A stretch of DNA of 44,838 nucleotides from Bacillota bacterium (GTDB lineage Bacteria; Bacillota; Clostridia; Acetivibrionales; DUMC01): contig JABUEW010000021.1 of NCBI GenBank assembly GCA_013314855.1, positions 1 to 44,838 of the forward strand, given 5' to 3'. The notes under the pieces are model-generated. The model had not been told where the DNA came from, ran no database searches, and was given only the letters and a program-made list of their open reading frames with translations. The number at the start of each line of letters is the position of its first letter. Positions within the stretch are counted from its first letter, which is position 1. The translations under genes were made by a program, and so were the position numbers. Shown here in pieces: positions 25,235 through 34,723 of this stretch.

Positions 25235-25924
25235 ATGGATACTATATTTTTAGATGATATCACCATTGAATTTAATGCCGAGGATTTTTTTAAGTTATTA
25301 AAGATGGATAATGATTATGATTACTCACCTGATGTGCTGAAGTTGTTTGAAGAAGGAAAGAAAATAGGGAGGCCTAAAGCCTTATATGGAATAGCATATA
25401 TTGAGGATAGAGGAGAAGATTGGGTCGTGGTGGAAGGTATCCGTTTTACAAGCCGGATATTGAGCGTAAACCTGAAAGATGTTCACAGGGTATTCCCATA
25501 TATTGTTACTTGTGGCAGGGAGCTTAATACATGGGCTAAATCTATTAATGACCCGGTTGAACGTTATTGGGCGGACACATTTTGTGAAATGGTTTTACGT
25601 GAGGCATTTAAAAAAATGAATGAAGATTTTAATAATAGGCTAAATCCCGGTAAAACTGCAACTATGAATCCGGGCTCCCTTGAAGATTGGCCTATAAGTG
25701 AGCAAAGGCAACTGTTTGCTTTAATGGGAGAAAAAGTTAAGGATACGGGGGTTGAATTGGCAGAAAGCTTTTTGATGATACCTGTAAAATCAATGTCGGG
25801 AATCAAATTCCCTACGGGATTCAATTATGAAAACTGTATGCTGTGCCCCAGGGAGAAGTGCCCGGGAAGAAGGGCAAAATATGACCCCGAGGCTTTTGAA
25901 AAAGGTTTGGGAATTGCTTACTAA
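25235..25924 (+). CDS. Methionine-synthase activation-domain-like protein
   Basis: A 229-residue protein resembling the SAM-binding reactivation domain of cobalamin-dependent methionine synthase. MNPGSLEDWPISEQRQLFAL and KSMSGIKFPTGF with the final CMLCPREKCPGRRAKYDPE are typical of the stand-alone form in acetogens and clostridia. Such proteins are proposed to re-reduce or remethylate inactive corrinoid proteins. GGAGGGGGG precedes 25235. No corrinoid methyltransferase is adjacent, but cobalamin synthesis genes and a URO-D remnant occur in this window. Confidence 0.85.
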   Translation: MDTIFLDDITIEFNAEDFFKLLKMDNDYDYSPDVLKLFEEGKKIGRPKALYGIAYIEDRGEDWVVVEGIRFTSRILSVNLKDVHRVFPYIVTCGRELNTWAKSINDPVERYWADTFCEMVLREAFKKMNEDFNNRLNPGKTATMNPGSLEDWPISEQRQLFALMGEKVKDTGVELAESFLMIPVKSMSGIKFPTGFNYENCMLCPREKCPGRRAKYDPEAFEKGLGIAY

Positions 25925-26053
25925 AAATATTCCCCTTCCTTTATAATAAAATATGTTATAATAGATAAAAAAAACAATAAGGTATTCCTAAAAAGGAAAT
26001 AACTTCTTTGGAGGGAATACATTTCTGCGGAAGGAATGAAAGGAGGTAAAAGA

Positions 26054-27346
26054 ATGCAAATTTGCAAAATTAATGGAAAAACCAACGAAAACATAGATAA
26101 AGCCTATGAATATGCCAAAGAGGTTTATGGAGCCTATGGTGTGGACACAGAAGATGTGTTGAAAAAAATGAAGGATATCCAGGTATCTCTTCATTGCTGG
26201 CAGGGAGATGATGTAACAGGATTTGAGAAAGGAGTAGACGGCCTTTCGGGTGGAGGTATTATGGCAACGGGAAATTACCCTGGAAGGGCTAGGAATGGCG
26301 ACGAATTGAGGCAAGATATTGAAAAGGCATTAAGCCTTATTCCGGGAAAACAACGTGTAAACCTCCATGCCATTTATGCAGAAACAGGGGATAAGTATGT
26401 AGATAGGGATAATCTTGATGTAAGCCATTTTAAAAGATGGATAGATTGGGCTAAGGAAAAGGGAATAGGTCTTGATTTTAACCCTACATTTTTTTCCCAC
26501 AAGATGGCGGATTCCGGTTTTACCCTATCCAGCAAAGATAAAGAGGTACGTTCTTTCTGGATACGCCACGGGAAAAGGTGCAGGGAAATTGCTGCTGAAA
26601 TGGGTAAGGAACTGGGTACCCCATGTGTAAACAATGTATGGATTCCCGACGGGATGAAGGATATTCCGGCCGATAGATTAGGCCATCGGCTTATACTTAA
26701 AGACTCCCTGGATAAATTGTTTGAAGAAAAATATGATAAAAACCATCTTATTGATTCTGTTGAGAGTAAATTGTTCGGAATAGGTTCTGAAAGTTATGTA
26801 GTCGGTTCTCACGAATTTTATATGGGATACGCACTTTCCAGGGATGTAGTGCTTTGCCTTGATACAGGGCACTTCCACCCCACAGAAGGTATTGCCGATA
26901 AAATATCATCAGTTCTTGCTTTTCAAGATGAACTGCTTTTACATATAAGCAGGGGCGTACGTTGGGACAGTGATCATGTAGTTTTGCTAAATGATGAAGT
27001 ATTGGCAATTGCCCAAGAAGTCAAACGGGCTAATGCGTTTGAACGAGTACATTTTGCCCTTGACTTCTTTGATGCAAGTATTAACAGGATTACTGCATGG
27101 GTAATTGGAACAAGGTCTGTGCTGAAAGCTATTATGTTTGCTCTACTGGAGCCTACCGAATTGTTAAAGGAAGAAGAGAATAAAGGCAATTTCGGAAACC
27201 GTCTGGCTTTAATGGAAGAGATAAAGACGCTTCCTTTTTCAGCTGTTTGGAATAAGTATTGCAGTAGAAGTGGAGTGCCTGTAGGTTCAGAATGGCTGAA
27301 TGATGTAAAAGAGTATGAAGAGAAGGTGCTTTTTAAGAGAAGTTAG
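26054..27346 (+). CDS. rhaA: L-rhamnose isomerase
   Basis: A 430-residue TIM-barrel aldose-ketose isomerase converting L-rhamnose to L-rhamnulose in the cytoplasm. HCWQGDDVTGFE and GGIMATGNYPGRARN near the N terminus, the Glu-rich region GSHEFYMGYALSRD, CLDTGHFHPTE and SRGVRWDSDHVV are diagnostic and supply the Mn/Zn ligands. Length is normal. AAAGGAGGTAAAAG supports 26054. A -10 TATAAT at 25957 may start the transcript. The next gene is a rhamnulose-phosphate-aldolase-like protein. Confidence 0.96.
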   Translation: MQICKINGKTNENIDKAYEYAKEVYGAYGVDTEDVLKKMKDIQVSLHCWQGDDVTGFEKGVDGLSGGGIMATGNYPGRARNGDELRQDIEKALSLIPGKQRVNLHAIYAETGDKYVDRDNLDVSHFKRWIDWAKEKGIGLDFNPTFFSHKMADSGFTLSSKDKEVRSFWIRHGKRCREIAAEMGKELGTPCVNNVWIPDGMKDIPADRLGHRLILKDSLDKLFEEKYDKNHLIDSVESKLFGIGSESYVVGSHEFYMGYALSRDVVLCLDTGHFHPTEGIADKISSVLAFQDELLLHISRGVRWDSDHVVLLNDEVLAIAQEVKRANAFERVHFALDFFDASINRITAWVIGTRSVLKAIMFALLEPTELLKEEENKGNFGNRLALMEEIKTLPFSAVWNKYCSRSGVPVGSEWLNDVKEYEEKVLFKRS

Positions 27347-27427
27347 GGATGAGATGTTAGAAGTTAGAGTTGAGAGATGAAGAACTAGGCTATTTAGTAT
27401 TAGCTAATTTGGAAAGGGGACGGTTAA

Positions 27428-28495
27428 GTGTTCGATGAGATTTTGAATGAACTTGAAATAATATCACATGCTGTGGGAAATTCACCTGAATATGTACAGG
27501 GAGGTGGAGGCAATACCTCTGTCAAACTTGACAATAAATTGATGGCGGTTAAAGCATCAGGGTTTAAATTAAAACAAATCACTTCCAGTGAAGGTTTTGT
27601 AGTTGTAAATTATAAAAACATAAAGGAATACTTTCAAAACGTGGATCTTAATTCAGGCATCGATTACGAAAAAGACAGCATAAAATTTGCACAGGATAAT
27701 GTTGTTGAACTGAAGGGCCTGGTAAAATTAAGACCTTCTGTGGAAGCAGGATTCCATTCTATCCTGAAAAGATACGTGATACACACCCATTCGGTATATG
27801 CAAATATTGTTTGCTGCTCGGAAGAAGGCCAAGAGCTTGTTGGTAAAATATTCCCTGAAAACGAATGGGATACCTTGTGGATCCCATATGTAAACCCGGG
27901 ATTTTTTCTAACCTTAAAAATTATGGAAGGGATTAAATATTTTGAAAACGAAAAAGGGAGGTTCCCTGAAATAATTTTTATGGAAAATCATGGGCTTATA
28001 ATTACTTCGAACAATAAATATTGTTGTATTGAACTTCATGAAAAAGTTAATAACCGTATTAGGGAATATCTTGGAGTAAAAGAAGATTACCCTGGGATTA
28101 CTCTCAGTAAAAGAGAAAATAGCTATATAAGTAAAACAGAATATCTGATTGATTTCTTTAAAGAGAGCAATATAAGTAAGAAATTTTTTGAAGAAATTGT
28201 GTTATATCCGGACCAGCTGGTGTATCTAAATGATAGTGTTTCAATTGACGGAGAGGGAAATAAGCTCAATATTAACACAAAAACCGGTGAATTGATATAT
28301 AATACCAATTATCAGGAAGCGCTAACCATCGAGGAAACCCTACTGGCCTACCTTTATGTAGTGAATAAGATAAAAGAATGTAAAATGAGTGTTAAGTCAA
28401 TGACGAGAGTTCAGGTGGATTATATCCGCAACTGGGAAAGCGAAAGATACAGAAGAAAGTTAGTAGAAAAATCAGATGCTGGTAACATGGGATGA
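27428..28495 (+). CDS. Class II aldolase/adducin-domain protein, probable rhamnulose-1-phosphate aldolase
   Basis: A 355-residue protein whose first ~215 residues form a class II aldolase fold: GGGGNTSVKLDN phosphate-binding loop, zinc ligands in HTHSVYANI and ENHGLIIT. The remaining 140 residues are an extra C-terminal region. It resembles the aldolase half of YuxG/RhaD-type bifunctional enzymes without the dehydrogenase. Position directly after rhaA supports cleavage of L-rhamnulose 1-phosphate. A GTG start after AAAGGGGACGG is used. No kinase is seen nearby, so the pathway is incomplete here. Confidence 0.82.
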   Translation: MFDEILNELEIISHAVGNSPEYVQGGGGNTSVKLDNKLMAVKASGFKLKQITSSEGFVVVNYKNIKEYFQNVDLNSGIDYEKDSIKFAQDNVVELKGLVKLRPSVEAGFHSILKRYVIHTHSVYANIVCCSEEGQELVGKIFPENEWDTLWIPYVNPGFFLTLKIMEGIKYFENEKGRFPEIIFMENHGLIITSNNKYCCIELHEKVNNRIREYLGVKEDYPGITLSKRENSYISKTEYLIDFFKESNISKKFFEEIVLYPDQLVYLNDSVSIDGEGNKLNINTKTGELIYNTNYQEALTIEETLLAYLYVVNKIKECKMSVKSMTRVQVDYIRNWESERYRRKLVEKSDAGNMG

Positions 28496-28520
28496 GGATT
28501 TATTTAATTTAGGTTAATTT

Positions 28521-28567
28521 ATACAGGAGGCTGTAGAAATGATTACACCAGCCCCCCTGTATTTTTA
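28521..28567. terminator. Bidirectional terminator between convergent genes
   Basis: ATACAGG and GGCTG pair with CAGCC and CCTGTAT (28549-28562), with a 15-base loop and TTTTT after it. It overlaps the last codons of the minus-strand ferritin-like gene. Confidence 0.65.
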
Positions 28568-29215
28568 TTCTGTACATTTGTTTTTTGAGTAAAGGTAATT
28601 ATACAGGATACCGTGCCGCAACTCATCGGTAATAATCTCAATCATTTTATTGATTTGATCCCTTCTTGAAAGGGCAAAAAGTATTTTTCTGTATTTTTCC
28701 ACTGCCTTTTGCTCTCCCATAATTGCCGTCTTCAATCCTTCACAAAAGGATGAGGGCTTGACGAATTCACCTTCTGTTATACAGGGAATCATTTGCCCTG
28801 TTAATTCTTTATATAATTCTCTAAACATATCGAAATGTTTTATTTCATTATCCCGTATTTCCTTTATTATATTTTTATCCTCTTCTGAAGGAGCAGCACC
28901 TATTAAATATTCATAGAACAACCTGTCCTCAGTTTCCCCACCTATTGCTTCTTTAATAAGCTCAAGAGTTGTTTGTAAATCTCCGGGGCTTACCGGCATT
29001 CCAGGTGAAGACATTGTCAGGTTGTAGGGCATCGCCTGCCCATCCATGGTATCCATAGAATAACCCGGAACAGGAGCCGGCCATTGCAAAAAATCTCCTT
29101 CAATTACATCCTGGAAAAGCTGGGGCATTTGTGGCATAATATATTGGCCTTGCATATACATGCACGGCGGTATAAATTGCGTATACGGCATATTGCCTGT
29201 ATTATAATACTTCAC
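28565..29215 (-). CDS. Ferritin-like four-helix protein with Met/Pro-rich N terminus
   Basis: A 216-residue protein. The first ~85 residues are rich in Met, Pro, Gln and Tyr (FIPPCMYMQGQYIMPQMPQ), as in some spore-coat proteins. The rest is a four-helix ferritin-like bundle with iron-ligand-type Glu and ExxH patterns (GGETEDRLFYEYL, NEIKHFDMFREL, GEQKAVEKYRKI, DELRHGILYNYL). A di-iron site is plausible. A spore or storage role is inferred from the composition, not demonstrated. Confidence 0.72.
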   Translation of the reverse strand: MKYYNTGNMPYTQFIPPCMYMQGQYIMPQMPQLFQDVIEGDFLQWPAPVPGYSMDTMDGQAMPYNLTMSSPGMPVSPGDLQTTLELIKEAIGGETEDRLFYEYLIGAAPSEEDKNIIKEIRDNEIKHFDMFRELYKELTGQMIPCITEGEFVKPSSFCEGLKTAIMGEQKAVEKYRKILFALSRRDQINKMIEIITDELRHGILYNYLYSKNKCTE

Positions 29216-29359
29216 GGTTATCCCTCCATATTGCTCAGACCTTTTTTAAGCTTAAAGTTAGTGCTGTATAACATCCTGAGGTTAAAGTTTAATACTATGT
29301 AATATTTTATGAATTAATATAGAGAAGTGTTACACCATCGCTGTATTTCCTAAAAGATG

Positions 29360-30211
29360 CTAATTTGCGCCTACCTCAGTAAAAGGCATACCCTTTGCGC
29401 AAATGATTGTTGCTCCTGAGGCTGTTGCATATTCGGCATGGTCAGGAATGTGGAATTTTACACCGAATATTCTTTCCAACTGTTCAAAGATTCCCCGGGA
29501 TTGAGGTACATTTGTAAGGTTACCCGTTAATACAACATCCCTTATGTTATCAATGCGCGTGGCGAAAACCGATATCATGCCAATAGTCTGAAAAACAAGA
29601 TTTATTATGCCTAAGGCTATATCGGCCTTTGTTGCCAAATCACTGATTTTCCCAAAGTTTGATGCTGTAGTTTCAGGTGGGAGGTTTCCCACCTTTTTAT
29701 CAATAGATATATCACCTATTGTCAGGTCAATATTTGAAAGGTTGCCACCCTGGGCAGTTTCAATTAAATCATCGAAACTTCTTACATTAAGCATAAGGCT
29801 TGATAATCCTAAAAGAGTTCCGCCACCGACACCTGTACCTCCCATATGTTTAACTTCTTTACTATCTGCAGCAACTAATGCTGTACCTGTGCCCATACTT
29901 ACAATTATAGCCTTTTCCAGGCCGCTTAAAAACAAACCTCCCATGCCTGTGGCCAAGAATTCATCAACTTTACCTGTTGGGATCCCATAAAGCCTATCTT
30001 TTATAAAAGAAGAGCCAACCCCTGTTATCATAACCCTTTCTATATTATCAAGAGTAAATTTATTGAAACTTAGGAACTTGCCAAATGCTCCATAAACTGA
30101 AGAAATTGGGTCATTAGCCTTTACTATCATGGGACTTAATATCTTTTTGTTATCAAAGCCAACTATTTTTGTTGTACTTCCTCCTATATCAATTCCAATT
30201 ATTTTACCCAA
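29360..30211 (-). CDS. coaW: Type II pantothenate kinase
   Basis: A 283-residue ASKHA-fold kinase catalysing the first step of coenzyme A synthesis. GIDIGGSTTKIVGF (phosphate 1), MGTGTALVAA and GGTGVGGGTLLGL (phosphate 2), plus VLTGNLTNVP fit the bacterial type II family. Length is normal. The start is TTG after AGGGGAA. Type II enzymes are usually not inhibited by CoA. Next to an OPT transporter on the same strand, though 88 bases apart. Confidence 0.88.
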   Translation of the reverse strand: MGKIIGIDIGGSTTKIVGFDNKKILSPMIVKANDPISSVYGAFGKFLSFNKFTLDNIERVMITGVGSSFIKDRLYGIPTGKVDEFLATGMGGLFLSGLEKAIIVSMGTGTALVAADSKEVKHMGGTGVGGGTLLGLSSLMLNVRSFDDLIETAQGGNLSNIDLTIGDISIDKKVGNLPPETTASNFGKISDLATKADIALGIINLVFQTIGMISVFATRIDNIRDVVLTGNLTNVPQSRGIFEQLERIFGVKFHIPDHAEYATASGATIICAKGMPFTEVGAN

Positions 30212-30299
30212 AACAATTCCCCTCTTCCTATATGGTTGTAATTAAACAATAAGCATTTCCGGTTGTCGTAGTTTCCGAATCTTAATAATTCTTAATAAT

Positions 30300-31982
30300 T
30301 TAACGTCCTGTAACCATCCTGATAATTGCGATAGCAACACCGGTTATGCCTTCACCTCCCAGCAATCCCGATGCAGCAATATTACCTGTTTCATTGGAGC
30401 AGGGACGCCTGCGATCGGCTATAAAGCGTATAAGGCCGCCTAATAAAACAACGGATGATATTTCAAAGGGGAGGTACATTCCTATTCCTAATGTCATTAC
30501 AGGTACTTTAAGGAGATAAAGGACTACACCTATAGTTATAGCTATCCAGAATACCAGGGGATTCCCAATGCCGTTAACCATCTGGCTTACAGCAAAAGCC
30601 TGGGCTGCAGGAAGACCCTTTTCTACACCTACGCCACCAAACTGGTTAATAATTGCAAACATGGATGCTGCTGCAACGACAGTACCTACTATACCTCCAA
30701 CTGTTTGTGATATTAGCTGCGCTACGGGATTACTGCCAAGTATATAACCCGCTTTATAATCGTTAAGAAGGTCTCCTGCATAACCGCAAGATACCGCAAC
30801 ACAGGCAGCGATGAAAAATGCACCTGTTGCGTCAACATCAACGAATATCCTTATAGCCAGGAGAATTATTATCCCAAAAATTTCCATAGGATCAATACCT
30901 GTTTGCCCGGTAATCGTTGCGGCCATGGCAGAAGTAAGGAAAACTCCGGCTATAAGAAGGATTGACGGAATAATTCGCAGGCCGCAAGCTATAGAAAGTA
31001 TAAAAGCTATTGCGACTGATATAACTGTTAATGTTCGGGAAGTATTATTAACACTTGAAGCATTTTTAGAGTTTTTGTTGTTACCTTGAGTATTTATTGT
31101 AGGCTTGCTGCTTTTACTTCTTGCTAAAACAGGCTTAATATTGGCAATTATGTATGAAATAAGAATTCCGGCACCAGTTCCCACCATGAGGCCTATTCCT
31201 ATGGTACCCTTAAATGATACGGCGTCTTCAACGGATGGAAAGAGTTTTAATGTGATTCCAAGAGGAATTATCAATAAATAGGATAAAACTGCACCAAGAA
31301 ACCAAACCCCTGTATAAAGTGTACCAATTAGGTAACCTGTCCCTATTGCCAGTGGTGAAACCCACAACCCAATAAAAAAGTTCCTGGCATAAAGCCAATT
31401 GGATACAATAACATCCGGTATCCATCGCAGGCTGTCCCTAAAAAAAGTAAACACAGTTGAAAATACCATCGTTCCGAATAACACGGCAGATTTTTTGCCG
31501 CCTGCATCTCCTGCTTTAATTGTTTCGGCTGCTGCAGCCCCTATAGGGTATGGAAGAGCCTCAACTTCAACAAACCTTGGCCTTAGTAGCCAGGTAAGCA
31601 CTGTACCTAAAAGCATACCTGCCATAGCAATGGCCAATACTTTCCAGAAATGCTGCCTAAACATGTCCGGACCACTCCAAACGCCTGTAATCCACAGGCC
31701 AGGAAGAGTAAAAGCAAGGCCTCCTGCTATCATTGCCCCGGCAGACATGGCCGTCTTGGTAATATTTATCTCGTTAAAGGTTGTCTTGCCAAGAATTTTT
31801 AACAAAGCCATTGAGAGGACAGCCACGAAAATAGTAGGCCATGGTAGGGCACTCATCCTAAGAGCCGTATACATTGAACTTGCAGTAATTATACATGAAC
31901 CGACAGCACCTATTAAAAGGCTTCTGAAGGATAATTGGTATATACCCGCAAAACTCCGTTCCTTCTCCGACGTATTCAACAT
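30300..31982 (-). CDS. OPT-family transporter
   Basis: A 560-residue polytopic membrane protein with about 14-16 hydrophobic segments. It resembles the prokaryotic oligopeptide/YSL (OPT) branch: LPWPTIFVAVLSMALLKI near the start, ALPYPIGAAAAETIKAGD, then FPSVEDAVSFKGTIGIGLMV and LPFEISSVVLLGG-type segments near the end. Substrate may be a small peptide or a metal-chelate. The ATG follows GGAGGT. A hydrophilic Asn/Ser loop (~residues 295-310) separates the halves. Confidence 0.8.
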   Translation of the reverse strand: MLNTSEKERSFAGIYQLSFRSLLIGAVGSCIITASSMYTALRMSALPWPTIFVAVLSMALLKILGKTTFNEINITKTAMSAGAMIAGGLAFTLPGLWITGVWSGPDMFRQHFWKVLAIAMAGMLLGTVLTWLLRPRFVEVEALPYPIGAAAAETIKAGDAGGKKSAVLFGTMVFSTVFTFFRDSLRWIPDVIVSNWLYARNFFIGLWVSPLAIGTGYLIGTLYTGVWFLGAVLSYLLIIPLGITLKLFPSVEDAVSFKGTIGIGLMVGTGAGILISYIIANIKPVLARSKSSKPTINTQGNNKNSKNASSVNNTSRTLTVISVAIAFILSIACGLRIIPSILLIAGVFLTSAMAATITGQTGIDPMEIFGIIILLAIRIFVDVDATGAFFIAACVAVSCGYAGDLLNDYKAGYILGSNPVAQLISQTVGGIVGTVVAAASMFAIINQFGGVGVEKGLPAAQAFAVSQMVNGIGNPLVFWIAITIGVVLYLLKVPVMTLGIGMYLPFEISSVVLLGGLIRFIADRRRPCSNETGNIAASGLLGGEGITGVAIAIIRMVTGR

Positions 31983-32249
31983 AACAATACCTCCAATTTA
32001 CTAGTGAATATATAGGCCTGACTATGTATTTATTGTATAATTATGCATATATAATAGCACTTACGAAAGGAAATGTAAACATGGTGGACCGTGCTGACTA
32101 AATAACAAATATAAAAAAACTACAAAATATCCGGAATAATTTATAGAATTAGTTTATAATATGAGATAACATAATTTAACATAATTTATTCAACGTGTAT
32201 CAAATTTATAGTAAATTTATAGTATATTTAGCATGAAAGGAGATTTTTT
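31983..32249. other. Divergent intergenic region upstream of cobT
   Basis: A/T-rich 267 bases. A TATAAT hexamer at 32155-32160 may be a cobT -10, without a convincing -35. No B12-box or cobalamin riboswitch fold was found. Confidence 0.4.
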
Positions 32250-33326
32250 ATGGAACTTTTAAAAAATGTTGTTGACAATATTAAACCTGCTGATTATAAA
32301 GCTATGCAACACGCGGCCAAAAGACTGGATAGTCTCGTCAAACCTATAGGGAGTCTGGGAAGGCTGGAGGATATTGCGATTAAAATTGCAGGTATAAGTG
32401 GTAAGTTGAATAACTATATAAAGAAAAAATGTATAATTGTAATGGCTGCCGACAATGGAATATGTGAAGAAGGCGTAAGTTCTGTTCCGCAGATAATTAC
32501 TGCCATGCAAGCTGTGAATATGACCAGGGGTTTGGCGGGTATAAGTGTTTTGTGCAGGCATGCCTATGCTGATCTAAGAGTAGTAGACATCGGCATAAAA
32601 GAAGATTATGATTGCGAAGACATTATTAACATGAAAATAAGGCGAGGAACCTGGAACTTTTCAAAGGGGCCTGCCATGACAAAGGAAGAAGCAATAAGAG
32701 GAATAGAAATAGGCATAAGGATAACGGAAGAATTAATCGCCGAAGGATATGACCTTATTGGAACAGGAGAGATGGGAATAGGAAACACAAGCAGCAGCAG
32801 TGCAATAATAATGAGCTTTACGGGCTTAAGCGCAGAAGAAGCTGTTGGCAAAGGAGCCGGACTAACAGACGAGGGACTTAAAAACAAGAAAAAAGTCATA
32901 AGCAGAGCAATCGAGATTAATAAACCCGACAAAAGCGACCCTATCGATGTGCTGTCAAAAGTAGGGGGATTTGATATTGCCGGACTTACAGGTTGCTTTT
33001 TAGCCGCTGCCCGTTACAGGATACCTGTTGTAATTGATGGAATTATTTCGGCTGCTGCCGCAATGATGGCATATAAAATAAATCCTTTTGCGAAAGATTA
33101 TATGATACCTTCGCATATTTCAGAAGAACCGGGTTTTCAAATTGTCATGAAGGAAATGGGACTAATTCCTGTTTTAGACCTTGGTATGAGGCTGGGAGAA
33201 GGAACGGGTTGTGCCCTAATGTTTAATGTTATAGAAGCGGCTTTACGGATTATAAATGAAATGGCTACTTTTGAGCAAGTGAGCATGGAAAACGATTTTC
33301 TTGTGGATATAAGAAAAAGGATGTGA
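32250..33326 (+). CDS. cobT: Nicotinate-nucleotide-dimethylbenzimidazole phosphoribosyltransferase
   Basis: A 358-residue enzyme that makes alpha-ribazole phosphate from DMB and nicotinate mononucleotide for the cobalamin lower ligand. RLDSLVKPIGSLGRLEDIA at the N terminus, AADNGICEEGVSSVPQ, GTGEMGIGNTSSSSA and the catalytic Glu in LGMRLGEGTGCALMF are diagnostic. AAGGAG precedes the ATG. First gene of a compact cobTUSC operon. Confidence 0.96.
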   Translation: MELLKNVVDNIKPADYKAMQHAAKRLDSLVKPIGSLGRLEDIAIKIAGISGKLNNYIKKKCIIVMAADNGICEEGVSSVPQIITAMQAVNMTRGLAGISVLCRHAYADLRVVDIGIKEDYDCEDIINMKIRRGTWNFSKGPAMTKEEAIRGIEIGIRITEELIAEGYDLIGTGEMGIGNTSSSSAIIMSFTGLSAEEAVGKGAGLTDEGLKNKKKVISRAIEINKPDKSDPIDVLSKVGGFDIAGLTGCFLAAARYRIPVVIDGIISAAAAMMAYKINPFAKDYMIPSHISEEPGFQIVMKEMGLIPVLDLGMRLGEGTGCALMFNVIEAALRIINEMATFEQVSMENDFLVDIRKRM

Positions 33327-33331
33327 AAGGT

Positions 33332-33889
33332 ATGGGAAAGCTAGTTTTTGTAACCGGCGGTGCTAGAAGCGGTAAAAGCAGATTTGCAGAAAAACTTGCA
33401 GCGGAACAGGGAAAAAAAGTGCTCTATATTGCCACATCAATTCCCTTTGATGATGAAATGAAAATAAGAATTGAAATACACAGGGCAAGAAGACCTGAAG
33501 AATGGGAAACAGTAGAAGCATACAGGGATTTAGATAAAGTAATTGAAAATAATTTAGCAGGAAAATCTGCAGTGCTATTAGACTGCATAACGGTTATGAT
33601 AACCAATTTAATGGTTGAAAGCAATAGTAACTGGGACAAGATGAAAACTGATGAACTTTATAATATTGAAGCAGTAATTAATTGTGAAATAGATAAATTC
33701 ATTTACACAGCAAAGAAAAAAGAACCTCTGTTTGTGGCAGTAAGCAACGAAGTAGGTATGGGCCTGGTACCTGAGTATGTTATGTCAAGGGTTTTCAGGG
33801 ATATAGCCGGACGTATTAATCAAAAACTTGCTGATGCGGCAGATGAAGTTTTCTTTTGTGTATCGGGTATTCCGCTGAAAATTAAGTAG
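33332..33889 (+). CDS. cobU: Adenosylcobinamide kinase / adenosylcobinamide-phosphate guanylyltransferase
   Basis: A 185-residue bifunctional P-loop enzyme. Walker A is GGARSGKSRFAEKL; the GMP-linked histidine lies in EIHRARRPEEWETVEA, then LLDCITVMITNLM and SNEVGMGLVP. It phosphorylates adenosylcobinamide and converts it to the GDP form. The start at 33332 follows GAAAGG; it begins five bases after the cobT stop. Confidence 0.95.
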   Translation: MGKLVFVTGGARSGKSRFAEKLAAEQGKKVLYIATSIPFDDEMKIRIEIHRARRPEEWETVEAYRDLDKVIENNLAGKSAVLLDCITVMITNLMVESNSNWDKMKTDELYNIEAVINCEIDKFIYTAKKKEPLFVAVSNEVGMGLVPEYVMSRVFRDIAGRINQKLADAADEVFFCVSGIPLKIK

Positions 33890-33940
33890 CAGCCTAAAAA
33901 CTATATGGAAACTATATGGGGAAAGAGGTTGAGAATAGTT

Positions 33941-34723
33941 ATGAAAACAGTAGTGAAAAGATTTTTGTTAATGCTTCAATTCCTTACTGCCATACCTGTA
34001 CCTAAAGAAATAGAAGCAGATGACAGGGATCTGGGAGAAGGACTTGTTTTTGCAGTACCTGTTGGGCTTCTTATAGGAGGTATTCTTGCAGCATTTCATT
34101 ATTTATTTTCTCTTATTTTTCCTCCATTGGTTGTTGCTATAATGTTGAATATTGTTTACATAAAAATTACCGGCGGACTTCATCTTGACGGGCTTGCAGA
34201 TACTTTTGACGGTGTCCTTTCGCACAGGCCCAGGGAAAATATGTTGGAAATTATGAAAGATAGCAGGATTGGGACTCATGGGGTTTTGGCTTTGATATGT
34301 ATATTGCTGCTTAATACAGCATTTTATTTTGAAGCAGATTATCTGGTTACAAGAGATGTTCTTAGAGCTATGATTGTTTTAATGCCTGTAATTGGTCGTA
34401 CCGGCATGATAATTAGTGCGGGTATATCAGAGTATGCAAGAAGCGAAGGAGGATTGGGCAAGCCATTTATAAATTTTTGTGGTACAAAAGAGATTGTCAT
34501 TGGAGTTATAATGTGTAGTGTAGTAATCATTTGCTTTAGAAACATTCAAATTACAGCAGCGGGAGTGGCTGCATTAATTTTTCCCTTTGGCGCTGCCGGA
34601 TACTTTAATAAAAAGCTGCAAGGACTTACCGGAGATGTTTTAGGGGCAATATGCGAGATGACGCAGACATTTTTCTTGTTTATGGTTTTTGCCCTTAATG
34701 GAGGTATGGGCTTATGGAATTGA
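33941..34723 (+). CDS. cobS: Adenosylcobinamide-GDP ribazoletransferase
   Basis: A 260-residue integral membrane enzyme joining adenosylcobinamide-GDP to alpha-ribazole (phosphate), the last assembly step of the nucleotide loop. LLMLQFLTAIPVPKE at the N terminus, GGLHLDGLADTFDGV with the Asp-rich active site, and MKDSRIGTHGVLAL are typical; 5-6 membrane helices. AAAGAGG supports 33941 over the upstream in-frame ATG at 33905. It overlaps cobC by ten bases. Confidence 0.94.
   Translation: MKTVVKRFLLMLQFLTAIPVPKEIEADDRDLGEGLVFAVPVGLLIGGILAAFHYLFSLIFPPLVVAIMLNIVYIKITGGLHLDGLADTFDGVLSHRPRENMLEIMKDSRIGTHGVLALICILLLNTAFYFEADYLVTRDVLRAMIVLMPVIGRTGMIISAGISEYARSEGGLGKPFINFCGTKEIVIGVIMCSVVIICFRNIQITAAGVAALIFPFGAAGYFNKKLQGLTGDVLGAICEMTQTFFLFMVFALNGGMGLWN

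Noticed and set aside
31399-32004. 201-codon open frame on the plus strand
   Set aside because: Antisense to the OPT transporter gene; composition is that of a mirrored membrane protein.
31983-32249. Possible cobalamin riboswitch before cobT
   Set aside because: No B12 box or matching stem pattern could be drawn in the leader.
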